In this document: positions 1-9,050 of the stretch, in pieces
How positions within the stretch are numbered: the first letter of the stretch is position 1
How the letters are laid out: each line of letters starts with the position of its first letter
Assembly (NCBI GenBank): GCA_964427505.1
Contig: CAYRUO010000002.1
Location: 62,001 to 126,000, forward strand
DNA: 64,000 nt
Reading direction: 5' to 3'
From: Thermanaerothrix sp034436175
GTDB lineage: Bacteria; Chloroflexota; Anaerolineae; Anaerolineales; Anaerolineaceae
Notes under the pieces: model-generated
What the model was told of the DNA's origin: nothing
What the model saw: the letters and a program-made list of their open reading frames with translations, nothing else
The model's database searches: none
Program-made: the position numbers and the translations under genes

Positions 1-736
1 TCTCGCTTTGAGGACCATTTCCGGATAAAGCATGGGGGTGAGCAAAACAGACCACAAAGCCGTTTTCTTCTATTGCGTGGTCAATGAGATATAGTGTATC
101 GGTTCGAAAACCAAAGGCATTGACCCGCAACGTCGTAATGCCTCGAATAATCTCAATCCTAGGAAAGAAGTGCTTGCGGTATCCCCGGTACGATAACAAC
201 CTTTCACCTAATGGTTTATAGGCCACCCTGCAAAACGTGAATCCCTCTTCCTGCAAAACTTGGCAAAGAAAACCCAAATCCACCCGATCACGGGACACTT
301 CACGACGTTCTGAAAGGCTGATAGAGCCTCGTTCCCAGAAATCAAACGGCTGATTGTAGGGTGGAGCAAAGGTAGTTACCGGTTGCAAAACGCATGTTTC
401 TAACGCTTCTTTACTCTGCCGAATGATTTGACGTAGATTTCCTTTCCCTACCCCAGGCAACCACTCATGGCGCATGGCATGGCTGGCTACCTCATGTCCC
501 TGGGCCGCAATTTCTCGTATCAATCCCGGATCATGATATGGGCGTGATCCCGGCAACGCAACGGCACCAACCACTGCAAAACACGCCTTTACACCAAATT
601 GCTCCAGCACCCATAACAGCCTTTCAGTGCAACTGAACTCCAAAGCCCCCCACGGTTTCGGACCACCTCCGGACCGCGATCGTTCCGCCCCCCATTCAGC
701 GTCGAAATCCCAAAAAAGGATCAATTTTCCGTTCAC
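1..736 (-). CDS. Polysaccharide deacetylase family protein (3' end beyond window)
   Basis: The frame is open from a GTG at 736 to the window edge, about 245 residues, and is truncated at its C-terminus. The GTG overlaps the TGA of the upstream glycosyltransferase by four bases, which is the usual translational coupling. The N-terminus reads LILFWDFDAEWGAE, followed by GHEVASHAMRHEW, and near the visible end CFAHPHALSG. This pattern fits the NodB-like polysaccharide deacetylase superfamily: an Asp near the first strand, a metal-binding H-x(3)-H region, and a late His motif. Members remove N- or O-acetyl groups from glycans. As the last visible gene of the glycan locus it probably tailors the product or an intermediate. 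The substrate is unknown. Confidence 0.75.
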   Translation of the reverse strand, partial: MNGKLILFWDFDAEWGAERSRSGGGPKPWGALEFSCTERLLWVLEQFGVKACFAVVGAVALPGSRPYHDPGLIREIAAQGHEVASHAMRHEWLPGVGKGNLRQIIRQSKEALETCVLQPVTTFAPPYNQPFDFWERGSISLSERREVSRDRVDLGFLCQVLQEEGFTFCRVAYKPLGERLLSYRGYRKHFFPRIEIIRGITTLRVNAFGFRTDTLYLIDHAIEENGFVVCFAHPHALSGNGPQSE

Positions 737-1887
737 ACAGCCCTCATACTTTGATCCATATATCCCAACAATTTGTCAACCGCAATGCTTTCGGAGAACC
801 GATTAATATGACCTCTTAAGTAACATCTTGTATCCTCTAATTCGTCTTGAGTCATTAGACATAGACTACCGAAGCGCTCCAGAAACGCTTCATCTGAAAA
901 TCGCAACCCCTCTAACGGCACAATTTCCCTCTGGCCTCCCGAGTCATGAACAAAAGGAATTGCCCCCATAGCAATCGCTTCGACCGTAGTCATACCAAAA
1001 TGTTCATTCACTGCAGGGAAGATGTAAAAGCGCGTCTGCGCCAACGTCTGTTTTACCTCCATATGCGAGGGGTTAGGCAGAAAGGACACCCTGTTGGCTA
1101 TCCCCATTCGCTCGGCTTGCATTTGCAGGGAACGCAAATAAGGGACACGATGGGGCGGTACCCCTCCCATAATCAAGTAATGCCATTGGGGAAAAGCCTC
1201 AGCCAATCTGAAGATCCAATCTGGGCGCTTGTAATCCACGATGCGGGAAAAAAAGGTAACGTAAATTCGTTGCATCCAATCTCCTGGATCGAAATGCCAC
1301 TCTTCAAGGTTAATCGGAGGATAAACCACTGGAAGTTCCACGCCATGAGCTTGGTAAAATAGCCCCGCCGTATAATGGGAATTAATCACGTAGCAATCTT
1401 GACGATGAAACTCATAGGCTGGCCATCGTTTAGATAGAACACGCTGATATCCGGCACGAAATAAACGCATTGGTAGACCTCGCAATCCACGTCCGTCTCG
1501 CTCTAATTGGGGAAGTAAAGGTGGGCCGCTTAAGTACCTGACATGTGGCATACCTGCTGGCACCAGAAACCCGTTGTGAAAAAGAAAAGCAAAATGGTAA
1601 TTCCTCTTCATGTCCTCATAACAAATGGTGTTAAAGATCCAGGTAAGATATCGAAACGTATTAGGTAACCGATCAATCCAGTAAGTGGGAAAGGGAAACC
1701 TTATCCTCTCAAATTCGGCTTGGCATTGCTGTCTTTGCAATAAATGTGGATTTGGAGGAACATCCCATAGGATTGTGGGCACAATTCCTCGCCGATTCAA
1801 TCCACGAATCAAAGCAAACGCCACCGACTGTACACCCCCTGGCCGGTCCAACCGATAAACAATCGCAATACGTTTTGTATCATCCAC
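733..1887 (-). CDS. Glycosyltransferase family 4
   Basis: This 384-residue protein starts at a GTG preceded by AGGGGAG six bases upstream. It has two-domain GT-B architecture. An N-terminal IAIVYRLDRPGGVQSVAF stretch has the loop typical of GT4 enzymes. A C-terminal segment has YVTFFSRIVDYKRPDWIF and the E-x7-E retaining motif in NEHFGMTTVEAIAMG, then SGGQREIV. Such enzymes move a sugar from a nucleotide donor to a lipid-linked or growing glycan at the cytoplasmic face of the membrane. It lies inside the minus-strand polysaccharide operon, overlaps the deacetylase downstream, and is 11 bases from the GT4 gene upstream. Donor and acceptor cannot be read from the sequence. Confidence 0.88.
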   Translation of the reverse strand: MDDTKRIAIVYRLDRPGGVQSVAFALIRGLNRRGIVPTILWDVPPNPHLLQRQQCQAEFERIRFPFPTYWIDRLPNTFRYLTWIFNTICYEDMKRNYHFAFLFHNGFLVPAGMPHVRYLSGPPLLPQLERDGRGLRGLPMRLFRAGYQRVLSKRWPAYEFHRQDCYVINSHYTAGLFYQAHGVELPVVYPPINLEEWHFDPGDWMQRIYVTFFSRIVDYKRPDWIFRLAEAFPQWHYLIMGGVPPHRVPYLRSLQMQAERMGIANRVSFLPNPSHMEVKQTLAQTRFYIFPAVNEHFGMTTVEAIAMGAIPFVHDSGGQREIVPLEGLRFSDEAFLERFGSLCLMTQDELEDTRCYLRGHINRFSESIAVDKLLGYMDQSMRAV

Positions 1888-1898
1888 AAAGAGCTCCC

Positions 1899-3020
1899 CT
1901 AGTTTTCCGCAAGGCTCAAGAGCATCTGAGAAAGGGGTGCTACAATGCCGGGTTGAGCGAAGGTCGCTAGGACATGTTCTCTCCCTGCTTGCCCCATAGT
2001 TTTACGCAACGTTGGATGATCTAGTAACAACACTACTTTAGAGGCCAACTCCTCAGCGGCCTGCCCTCCCAGCGGGTGAAATTTGAGGCCATTGACACCC
2101 TCTATAACCAACTCCGCTGCACCTCCAACATCCGGCACAATCACAGCACAGCCCGCCAGTTGGGCTTCTAGGACCACTCGACCAAGCGGTTCACGCTGTG
2201 AGGTGAGGCAAAATACGTCCATTTCACTCATTAACTCCGCCACATCCGTTCGCAGCCCAAGAAAATAAAGATGCTCCTGAACCCCTAAGGTTGTAGCCAG
2301 TGAATGCAGGCCTTGTTCGTAATCTCGCTCAGAAGGTTGCGCCCTGCCTACAATGACAAAACGTGCTTGAGGAACTTGTTCAAGTATCCTTGGAATCGAG
2401 CGAATAAAAAGATCGGGCTGTTTATAAGGGGTTAAGCGTCCTACCCATCCAACCACCGGATGGTTACCCGAAAATGGAAGCCGACGCGGATCCGTCGAAT
2501 GAGACTGTACGCGTGCCAGCCAAGCCTCTGCATCAATCGGATCGTAAATAGTATGAATTAGAACTCCGTTTGCCATCGGAGCGATAGCGCCCGCAATATC
2601 GTGCGATATCGCCACCAGAGCCCTGGCATGATGCAAAATTTTTCGGTGTAAGGGCACATCTCTTAGATAATCTCGTATGATGATCACAAGAGGTAGACCT
2701 GCACATTTGGCGCCAGTCATGACTCGACTGGCGGCAGCAAATGTATTGCACACGACCAACCGAAAATCTTCTCGGATGAGTTTTCTAGCCAACCAGAAAG
2801 ATTGCATCTCATGCCAACCCGGAAAAAGGCGGCGCGGTGTGGAGATTGGAAATGGCCAAACCGGTAAATTCAATTGGCGATAGGCATGTGCCAATTGCCC
2901 TTCTCCGGGCACCAGCATGAAAGCCTGCAGTCGTGGATCTAGCCACTTTACCGTATCCACTAAAGCATACTCGGCACCACTGACAATGTCGGGTCGGTAA
3001 TGAGCAAACAGTACTTTCAC
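1899..3020 (-). CDS. Glycosyltransferase family 4
   Basis: I choose the GTG at 3020, giving 373 residues beginning VKVLFAHYRPDIVSGAEYAL. It follows the upstream stop at 3022 by one base and has AGGTG just before it; a GTG at 3041 in the same frame lacks a ribosome-binding site. The fold is GT-B. GWVGRLTPYKQPDLFIRSI marks the donor-binding half, and LTSQREPLGRVVLEAQLAG holds the E-x7-E motif of retaining GT4 enzymes, followed by DVGGAAELV. It is probably one of the sequential transferases building the repeat unit or linker of the exported polysaccharide. The sugar specificity is unknown. Confidence 0.88.
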   Translation of the reverse strand: MKVLFAHYRPDIVSGAEYALVDTVKWLDPRLQAFMLVPGEGQLAHAYRQLNLPVWPFPISTPRRLFPGWHEMQSFWLARKLIREDFRLVVCNTFAAASRVMTGAKCAGLPLVIIIRDYLRDVPLHRKILHHARALVAISHDIAGAIAPMANGVLIHTIYDPIDAEAWLARVQSHSTDPRRLPFSGNHPVVGWVGRLTPYKQPDLFIRSIPRILEQVPQARFVIVGRAQPSERDYEQGLHSLATTLGVQEHLYFLGLRTDVAELMSEMDVFCLTSQREPLGRVVLEAQLAGCAVIVPDVGGAAELVIEGVNGLKFHPLGGQAAEELASKVVLLLDHPTLRKTMGQAGREHVLATFAQPGIVAPLSQMLLSLAEN

Positions 3021-3021
3021 C

Positions 3022-4284
3022 TTACACCTGATAATGCCCACCTAAATGAAAACGTCTTTGAAAACTCAAGGCCAGACGGCTTAGCCAGGTATAGCCCGGA
3101 ATCCGATGAAGGCGGTGGGTTAATGTATTAACCTGCTCCTTCAATTGCTCAATGGTGATCAGAGCAGCATCAAGTTCGGATTGCAGAAAAGTTACCTCTC
3201 GCAAACGAAACACAGGATGGTCAGGATAAAGCCGTTCCAGATCAAAGGCTTCGCTCGGCCAAGAGACAAAATATTCAGGTGAATCGAGAATTCTGGCCGG
3301 GAAACTGAGAGGTGTTCCTTTTGAATGTTGTTCCTTCCTGATCTTGATCATCGTTTCAACCAATTGAATCAAGCGGGGAAGGGCTGGGGTACGGCACTCA
3401 AGAGCATCGTGTAAACAAAAATCCTGATAGAGCATCCGTTCAAATGGAGGATTGCACAGGTCTTTTAGAACAGGCTCAATATGATCAGAACACTTAATCT
3501 CCCAAGCCGCTGGAGTATAAACGGGCACAAGGTGATAATTCAATAACGCCACAGGCAATCCAACTAACATGGCTTCCAATTGGGCAGTAGAAGGCGTGGT
3601 GATTACCGCGTCCATCTGAGGTAACAATTGGTGCAACTCTTCCCCCGTGGCTGATGTGAACGTATTTTCGACTCTTAACTCAAGATGAAGCCCCTTTGAA
3701 AGTCGCCACACCACTTCAATATCTTTGCGGGGTTTCAAATGATCACGAAGATCTCTAAGCGACTGAAGGGTTATTTCACGTTCCTCAGGTGTAAAACCGG
3801 GCGTCCTAGCCGTCATGACCAGCAAGCGTAAAGGTCTACCTTCTATTAGCTGGGTACGCATAGGATAATTACCCATCACAAGATCATCCAGCCGTGGCGC
3901 GCCAACAATTTCACACTTACCTACATTTCCCCATGACTCATACAAGCGAGCGTCTAAACGTCCCAAACAGGCAACTTTATGGGTTAAGATAGGTTGGTTA
4001 AGCGGTCGCTTATTTCCGCCCTTGATTCTGGACCAGGTATTGCGCCATTCCTGAATGCCATCCATGATAAGCAAGGTTGCTACGTTGCGACGCATCATCT
4101 CTGCCACCACCATGCCACGTTGAGGATTGCTAGCCTCAAAAGTAATCACAAGATCTGGTTGATAAGCAGCAACCTTGCTTGGACTATAATCCGCCTCGAT
4201 CACCATCCGCTCACCAAAGTGATGCCGTAATGGCTCAGCGTGGTGAAAGAAACCGCTTGCCCCTAGAACCACAATCTCAGGCAT
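3022..4284 (-). CDS. GT-B-like glycosyltransferase with C-terminal coiled coil
   Basis: This 420-residue protein does not match a family I can name firmly. Several features resemble GT-B transferases of the capsule or Kdo-transferase type: VLGASGFFHHAEPL at the N-terminus, CEIVGAPRLDDLV mid-protein, and a nucleotide-sugar-loop-like TTPSTAQLEAMLVGLPVALL near residue 230. Residues about 367-391 form heptads (LQSELDAALITIEQLKEQV), then a basic amphipathic tail (LSRLALSFQRRF) that could touch the membrane. The gene sits directly downstream of kdsA in the Kdo cassette. One hypothesis is a Kdo transferase that caps or anchors the chain. CDP-glycerol-type transferases are an alternative. Confidence 0.6.
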   Translation of the reverse strand: MPEIVVLGASGFFHHAEPLRHHFGERMVIEADYSPSKVAAYQPDLVITFEASNPQRGMVVAEMMRRNVATLLIMDGIQEWRNTWSRIKGGNKRPLNQPILTHKVACLGRLDARLYESWGNVGKCEIVGAPRLDDLVMGNYPMRTQLIEGRPLRLLVMTARTPGFTPEEREITLQSLRDLRDHLKPRKDIEVVWRLSKGLHLELRVENTFTSATGEELHQLLPQMDAVITTPSTAQLEAMLVGLPVALLNYHLVPVYTPAAWEIKCSDHIEPVLKDLCNPPFERMLYQDFCLHDALECRTPALPRLIQLVETMIKIRKEQHSKGTPLSFPARILDSPEYFVSWPSEAFDLERLYPDHPVFRLREVTFLQSELDAALITIEQLKEQVNTLTHRLHRIPGYTWLSRLALSFQRRFHLGGHYQV

Positions 4285-4307
4285 AAATCGTTACTCCAAT
4301 GAAAGCA

Positions 4308-5165
4308 CTATGCAGCAGACGATAGGAAAACCGCTTCCCAATAGGGACGAGAAGCCTTCCAAACTTGTAACAAACTTTCTAAGAGAGGTTCAACATCGCT
4401 AAGGGGAACCATATTTGGCCCATCGCTAAGGGCTTTTTCGGGATTCGGGTGTGTTTCCATAAAAAATCCATCCACCCCTACTGCTGCAGCAGCCCGCGCC
4501 AAATATGGCGCAAATTCACGTTGTCCGCCCGAGCGCCCACTCATGCCCCCTGGTATTTGAACGCTATGCGTCAAGTCAAAAACTACTGGCGCAAACTGAC
4601 GCATGATCACCAATGAACGCATATCTACAACGAGATTGTGGTAACCGAAACTGCTTCCGCGTTCGGTTAAAAACACCCGCTGGTTTCCCGTATCGGTGAC
4701 CTTCTCGACAGCAAACCGCATGTCATCTGGTGCCATGAACTGCCCTTTTTTGATGTTGACCACCCGTCCACTATGGGCAACAGTCTGAATCAAGTCGGTT
4801 TGGCGACATAGAAACGCCGGTATTTGTAAAATATCTGCCACCTCCATGACGGCGCTCACTTGACCGGTTTCGTGTACATCGGTTAATACTGGAACCCCTA
4901 CTTCTTCTCGCACTCGGCCCAAGATTGTCAACGCGGAATTAAATCCAATGCTACGAAATGAGCGGTGGGACGTGCGGTTGGCTTTATCATATGAGGATTT
5001 GAATACAAAAGGTAAACCAAGCCGTTGCGTAATTTCTCTTAAGATATATGCAGTCTCTAAGACCACTTCAGCCGATTCCACAACACAGGGGCCTGCGATA
5101 ATCAAGGGATAATCTCCACCGATTTGGGTCTTCGGGTTAATATCGAATACTTTTGGATGGGACAT
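4308..5165 (-). CDS. kdsA: 3-deoxy-8-phosphooctulonate (Kdo-8-phosphate) synthase
   Basis: KdsA condenses phosphoenolpyruvate with D-arabinose 5-phosphate to give Kdo-8-phosphate in the cytoplasm. The 285 residues are the normal family length. Diagnostic segments are PLIIAGPCVVESAEV, FVFKSSYDKANRTSHRSFR, TDVHE, VVNIKKGQFMAP and DGPNMVPL. The Cys in IAGPC corresponds to the metal-ligand Cys of the metal-dependent KdsA class, as in Aquifex, rather than the Asn of the E. coli class. It lies three bases downstream of the arabinose-5-phosphate isomerase gene that makes its substrate. Within the related DAHP synthase family the KANR and GPNM motifs favour KdsA. Confidence 0.95.
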   Translation of the reverse strand: MSHPKVFDINPKTQIGGDYPLIIAGPCVVESAEVVLETAYILREITQRLGLPFVFKSSYDKANRTSHRSFRSIGFNSALTILGRVREEVGVPVLTDVHETGQVSAVMEVADILQIPAFLCRQTDLIQTVAHSGRVVNIKKGQFMAPDDMRFAVEKVTDTGNQRVFLTERGSSFGYHNLVVDMRSLVIMRQFAPVVFDLTHSVQIPGGMSGRSGGQREFAPYLARAAAAVGVDGFFMETHPNPEKALSDGPNMVPLSDVEPLLESLLQVWKASRPYWEAVFLSSAA

Positions 5166-5168
5166 GGT

Positions 5169-6155
5169 TTACCTCGCACCGAGATAAATATCGTGAAGCC
5201 GAATCAACCCCAAACAAACACCGCCCTCCCCTTCCACAACAGGCAAGACAGAAATTTGAGAGGGCCGATTCTCCATAATCTCCGCCGCCCGCCCCAACGT
5301 TACGTCTGGGGTAATCCGGATCGGGTTATGAGTCATAATATCGCGGGCACACAGGGAACGAATATCGTCATACTTCTGTAAGGCGCGTCGAACATCCCCA
5401 TCAGTAATCAACCCAACCAAGCGATAATCTTCACTCACGACACATGCTGCACCCAAAGGATGCTGAGTCATTGCAATAACCACCTCTTTGAGTGAGGTCT
5501 CTGGTTTGACCCACGCAATATCTTGAAATCGGTGCATAACATCACCCACGCGTAAATACAGATTACGCCCCAGTTGTCCCGCTGGATGAAATCGAACAAA
5601 ATCCTGTTCGGTAAACTGGCGCGCCATCATTAATGCTGCCGCTAAGGCATCTCCTAAGGCTAAGGCAACTACAGCGCTGGCAGTAGGGACAATACCAAGT
5701 GGATCCGCTTCCCGTGGTATTCGCGCATCTAACACCACATCGGCTTCGTGTGCTAGGTGAGACTCTAGGTTACCGACAATGGCGATCAATGCCGAACGGA
5801 ATTGACGCAAGACGGGTGTTAACCGGATCAGTTCTTCACTGCTTCCACTTTTAGAAACCAGGATGGTGGGATCGCCGGGTGTGTAAACCCCCAGATCGCC
5901 GTGAACCGCCTCGGCTGCGTGGAGAAAAACTGCTGGTGTCCCGGTACTGCAAAGTGTGGCAGCTATTTTTTGTGCCACATGTCCGGATTTACCTATACCG
6001 CTTACTACCACTTTGCCAGAGTGACTCAAAATGATCTCAACTGCCCGTGATAAATTGCCATCCAAATGGGTAGCCGCAAATTGAATAGCCTTGGCCTCAT
6101 TTTCCATTACGGACTGCGCCACTCCTAACCATTCAGCCTGCTTTTCTATCAGCAT
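5169..6155 (-). CDS. kdsD: Arabinose-5-phosphate isomerase, KpsF/GutQ family (SIS plus two CBS domains)
   Basis: The enzyme interconverts ribulose 5-phosphate and arabinose 5-phosphate, the first committed step toward Kdo. I place the start at the ATG at 6155, with AGGAGG about ten bases upstream overlapping the end of kdsB; this gives 328 residues, the family norm. The open frame extends further upstream, but that part is kdsB in another frame. The SIS domain (about 40-180) shows VVVSGIGKSGHVAQKIAATLCSTG and VSKSGSSEEL. Two CBS repeats follow, with GLITDGDVRRAL and DIMTHNPI as landmarks. It lies between kdsB and kdsA, which fixes its role in Kdo supply. Confidence 0.94.
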   Translation of the reverse strand: MLIEKQAEWLGVAQSVMENEAKAIQFAATHLDGNLSRAVEIILSHSGKVVVSGIGKSGHVAQKIAATLCSTGTPAVFLHAAEAVHGDLGVYTPGDPTILVSKSGSSEELIRLTPVLRQFRSALIAIVGNLESHLAHEADVVLDARIPREADPLGIVPTASAVVALALGDALAAALMMARQFTEQDFVRFHPAGQLGRNLYLRVGDVMHRFQDIAWVKPETSLKEVVIAMTQHPLGAACVVSEDYRLVGLITDGDVRRALQKYDDIRSLCARDIMTHNPIRITPDVTLGRAAEIMENRPSQISVLPVVEGEGGVCLGLIRLHDIYLGAR

Positions 6156-6160
6156 TACCC

Positions 6161-6904
6161 CTAGACCTCCTGCGAGAAAACCCCTCGCACGCGTTCTAAA
6201 TCTTCCCAGGTATCCACGGCAATCGGGCGGTAATTTGTTTCCACCGTGTAGATTTCGTATCCCGCTTCCATAAAACGCAATTGTTCTAATTTCTCGGATT
6301 GTTCTAAGAGCGAGAGCGGAAGAGAAGCATAAGATTCCAAGACAGCCCGCTGAAAACCATAGACACCCACATGTCCCCAAAATGGCCCAGCCTCTAGCCA
6401 ACGATCCGTGGGTAAATCCCGAACATATGGGATGGATTGGCGCGAAAAGTATAGTGCACGACCTTGCTGGTTGCGAACCACTTTGACAACAGAGGGATTG
6501 AATAAATCACTTAGGTCTAAAATCCGATACACTGGTGTAACAATGTCACATTTCAAAGTCAACCAGGTTTGTACTAATTCATCCAAGAGGATAGGATCTA
6601 ACAAAGGCTCATCGCCTTGCACATTGATAATAAATTCCGCCTCAATGGTGCTCACTAAAGATGCTATCCGCTCACTCCCCGATTGGCATGCCGGGCTAGT
6701 TAATCGGGCTTCTCCCCCCCACCCTCTCACCATGTGCAAGATTTCTTCCGCATCAGTAGCCACAATAACTTGCCCAACCAAACGGCTCTGCCTAGCGCGC
6801 TGCCAGACATGCCATAACATGGGTTGTCCCCGAATATCGGCCAAGACCTTCCGCGGTAGGCGCTTCGACTCTAGTCGCGCCGGTATCACAGCGCAGATAT
6901 CCAT
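6161..6904 (-). CDS. kdsB: 3-deoxy-manno-octulosonate cytidylyltransferase (CMP-Kdo synthetase)
   Basis: KdsB activates Kdo with CTP to form CMP-Kdo, the only known donor for Kdo transfer. The 247 residues match the usual length. Key motifs are IPARLESKRLPRKVLADI at the N-terminus (CTP binding), VATDAEEI, SGSERIAS and INVQGDEPLL, and late PIAVDTWEDLERVR. Together with kdsD and kdsA it gives a nearly complete CMP-Kdo pathway; a KdsC phosphatase is not visible in the window and may be elsewhere. The gene supplies the Shine-Dalgarno site of kdsD at its 3' end, so the cassette is translationally linked. Confidence 0.95.
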   Translation of the reverse strand: MDICAVIPARLESKRLPRKVLADIRGQPMLWHVWQRARQSRLVGQVIVATDAEEILHMVRGWGGEARLTSPACQSGSERIASLVSTIEAEFIINVQGDEPLLDPILLDELVQTWLTLKCDIVTPVYRILDLSDLFNPSVVKVVRNQQGRALYFSRQSIPYVRDLPTDRWLEAGPFWGHVGVYGFQRAVLESYASLPLSLLEQSEKLEQLRFMEAGYEIYTVETNYRPIAVDTWEDLERVRGVFSQEV

Positions 6905-6930
6905 AACCTATCCTCACTTAACATGTGGAT

Positions 6931-7953
6931 CTATCTTGCGAATTTGGAATGTGGGCGAATCAAGCGCCAACCATTCATTAAGGTTTTTCCTGCTGTGGTG
7001 TTCCAAAAATAGGCCGGGCGATAATAAATTGCCCATAACTGATGCCATAGCGTTGTCCACAAAGAATGCGATCGCAAACTCATGAGCCAATGCCCCTGTC
7101 CCCTGCGTGCTCTTGCAATTCTTTTTCGCCGTCTTCTGGCCTGCTGATCTCCCCACTCACAGTACAAAAGCGCCTTCTCATCTTCGCGATACATTTTCAA
7201 CACCTGCGAACCCCGCTTTGAAGCCGTATGGAACCGATCCGCCGCCAAAGGGTGATCCAATAACACAACCTTCCCCAAGCGGCAAATCCGATACATCAAC
7301 TCTCTATCCATGGTGTATTGAAGATCTTCCCGTACCCAACAGCCAGCCACATTTAGGAAGGCCTTCACAAAAAACGTGCCTTGCTGAGGAAGATACCATG
7401 CTCCAATATCCAATAATGAAAGATCCAGCGGAGATTGGGCTCGCAAAAATGGTTTGCGTGCTTGCAATACACTCCCTTCCTGGTCCACCATCAAAACCCC
7501 GCCGGTTACTACGGCTACAAATGGATCATAGCCCCAAGCCATTGCTGCCCAATGCAGGGCTCCAGGTAGATAATAATCATCCGAGTTCAAATAAGTGATC
7601 AAATTTCCTGTAGACCGTTCCCACCCCTTATTTATGGCGTGGCTTTGCCCTCGATCAGGTTCACTTACCCAAGAACTGAGCCAGGGCGCATATTCTTCAA
7701 GTATCCATCGCGTTTCATCTACACTTCCCCCATCTATTACATGGATCTCCAAATCGGGATACCCTTGAAGCAACAACGAGCGAAGTGTGGCTTCCAGATA
7801 CCTTCCCTGGTTGTAACTTGGTATGGTTACACTAATTCGCGGCCACTCGCGTCCTCCGGGCATGACAGAGGGAAAAATCAACGCTTCTTCGGAAGTCCAA
7901 GGCCAGCCCCTTTGATGTGAGAGAGGTGGCGGAAGGTTAGTTATGGCGGTCAT
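6931..7953 (-). CDS. Glycosyltransferase family 2
   Basis: The chosen ATG at 7953 has AGAAGG eight bases upstream and overlaps the end of the previous gene by 17 bases; a longer in-frame start at 7983 has no better support. The 340-residue product has a GT-A fold. ISVTIPSYNQGRYLEATLRSL is the nucleotide-binding start, IHVIDGGSVDETRWIL is the second strand, and ITYLNSDDYYLPGAL contains the metal-binding acidic motif. It is an inverting transferase of the polysaccharide operon acting at the cytoplasmic membrane. The C-terminal part is basic and poor in recognisable motifs. The sugar is unknown. Confidence 0.88.
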   Translation of the reverse strand: MTAITNLPPPLSHQRGWPWTSEEALIFPSVMPGGREWPRISVTIPSYNQGRYLEATLRSLLLQGYPDLEIHVIDGGSVDETRWILEEYAPWLSSWVSEPDRGQSHAINKGWERSTGNLITYLNSDDYYLPGALHWAAMAWGYDPFVAVVTGGVLMVDQEGSVLQARKPFLRAQSPLDLSLLDIGAWYLPQQGTFFVKAFLNVAGCWVREDLQYTMDRELMYRICRLGKVVLLDHPLAADRFHTASKRGSQVLKMYREDEKALLYCEWGDQQARRRRKRIARARRGQGHWLMSLRSHSLWTTLWHQLWAIYYRPAYFWNTTAGKTLMNGWRLIRPHSKFAR

Positions 7954-9034
7954 GCGAAACCTTCTGCTCAAATAAGTCGTCAATTTGCGAAAAAATCTCT
8001 TTGGTCACCCGCCGCCAGTTGTAATAGTCCACAACCAAACGACGTGCTTTCTGCCCGAGAGATAAGCGCCTGGTCCGATCCGATGCTAACAACATAAGCC
8101 GATCCACAAGATAGGTGGCATCATCGAACGGCACAAGAAAATCCATAGCCCCCATTTGTTGCATTACAACATTGACCTGTGGTTGGGGGGTCGCGATAAT
8201 AGCCAAACCGCTGGCCATGTAATCAAAAAGTTTTAAGGGCGAGTTGTAATCCGCAACACCGGGGCGATAAAGCACCAAACCGACATCCATCGCAGCCAAC
8301 CAATGTGGAAGTTCTTCATAGGGTTTAGGGCCATGGTAAATCACATTGGGTGGGGTTTGACCCATAGGAAAAGAATGTCCAATAACGTGAAACGTGATCT
8401 CATGGTGTTGCTCATCCCACAACTGCTTAGCTGTGTCCACCATCAATCCAAAGTGATGCCACGACAGATCTGCACTACCAATCCATACCACTCTAAATGA
8501 TGCATCTCGGGGTAAAGCCGGGACAAGATCAGGGCGAAAATGCTCTGCATCAGACCCGTTGGGTACCGTCACAGCGTTTTTGATTCCTAAATTGGTTTGG
8601 ACATAATTTTGCAGTGCATCGGACACACAAATCGCTAAATCACAACCGCTTCCATACCTCCGGAATTGTTCGATTGAATCCTGAACCACTTTCTCGGAGC
8701 GCCCCATCACGCGATGGAATTCCGGAATAGTGTTGAATTCCCACACGTGCACTGCGCCGTTTAACCACCACCGACGGGGTGGAACAGCGTAACGACAACT
8801 CAGCGTCGGCACTTCCTGCAAACGCGTATAGATCACATCCATTTGACGCAGGGTTAACCATCGCTCCACGCGTCCTTTGGCTAAAGCGTGGAGATGAGAA
8901 TGTGGCTCTACCGGCTCATCCAACCAAACGGTATGTCCCAGTTCAATAGAATGACGAATAAATTGACGAATATGAGCATTTCGCCCGCGGGTATCCCCCG
9001 GCTTGTAGTCGGTGTTGGCATAATAAATATTCAT
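7937..9034 (-). CDS. Glycosyltransferase, GT4-like (GT-B fold)
   Basis: This 365-residue protein begins MNIYYANTDYKPGDTRGRNAH. A central VTVPNGSDAEHFRPDL, followed by FRVVWIGSADLSWHHFG, is the typical linker and donor-domain entry of GT4 proteins. A late SPLKLFDYMASGLAIIATPQP replaces the usual E-x7-E segment with a KLFDYMA pattern that other GT4-like enzymes share. The gene lies between a methyltransferase-family gene and a GT2 gene, 16 bases downstream of the former's start-proximal neighbour, and overlaps the GT2 gene. It is likely one of the chain-assembly transferases. Confidence 0.82.
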   Translation of the reverse strand: MNIYYANTDYKPGDTRGRNAHIRQFIRHSIELGHTVWLDEPVEPHSHLHALAKGRVERWLTLRQMDVIYTRLQEVPTLSCRYAVPPRRWWLNGAVHVWEFNTIPEFHRVMGRSEKVVQDSIEQFRRYGSGCDLAICVSDALQNYVQTNLGIKNAVTVPNGSDAEHFRPDLVPALPRDASFRVVWIGSADLSWHHFGLMVDTAKQLWDEQHHEITFHVIGHSFPMGQTPPNVIYHGPKPYEELPHWLAAMDVGLVLYRPGVADYNSPLKLFDYMASGLAIIATPQPQVNVVMQQMGAMDFLVPFDDATYLVDRLMLLASDRTRRLSLGQKARRLVVDYYNWRRVTKEIFSQIDDLFEQKVSHDRHN

Positions 9035-9050
9035 GTGATCCTATTGAGGT

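Noticed and set aside
946..1362. Plus-strand open frame inside the GT4 gene
   Set aside because: It is a shadow of the minus-strand gene with no family features and no ribosome-binding site.
5169..6401. A 410-residue form of the KdsD protein
   Set aside because: The extra N-terminal part is read from within kdsB and has no family match; the ATG at 6155 has AGGAGG.
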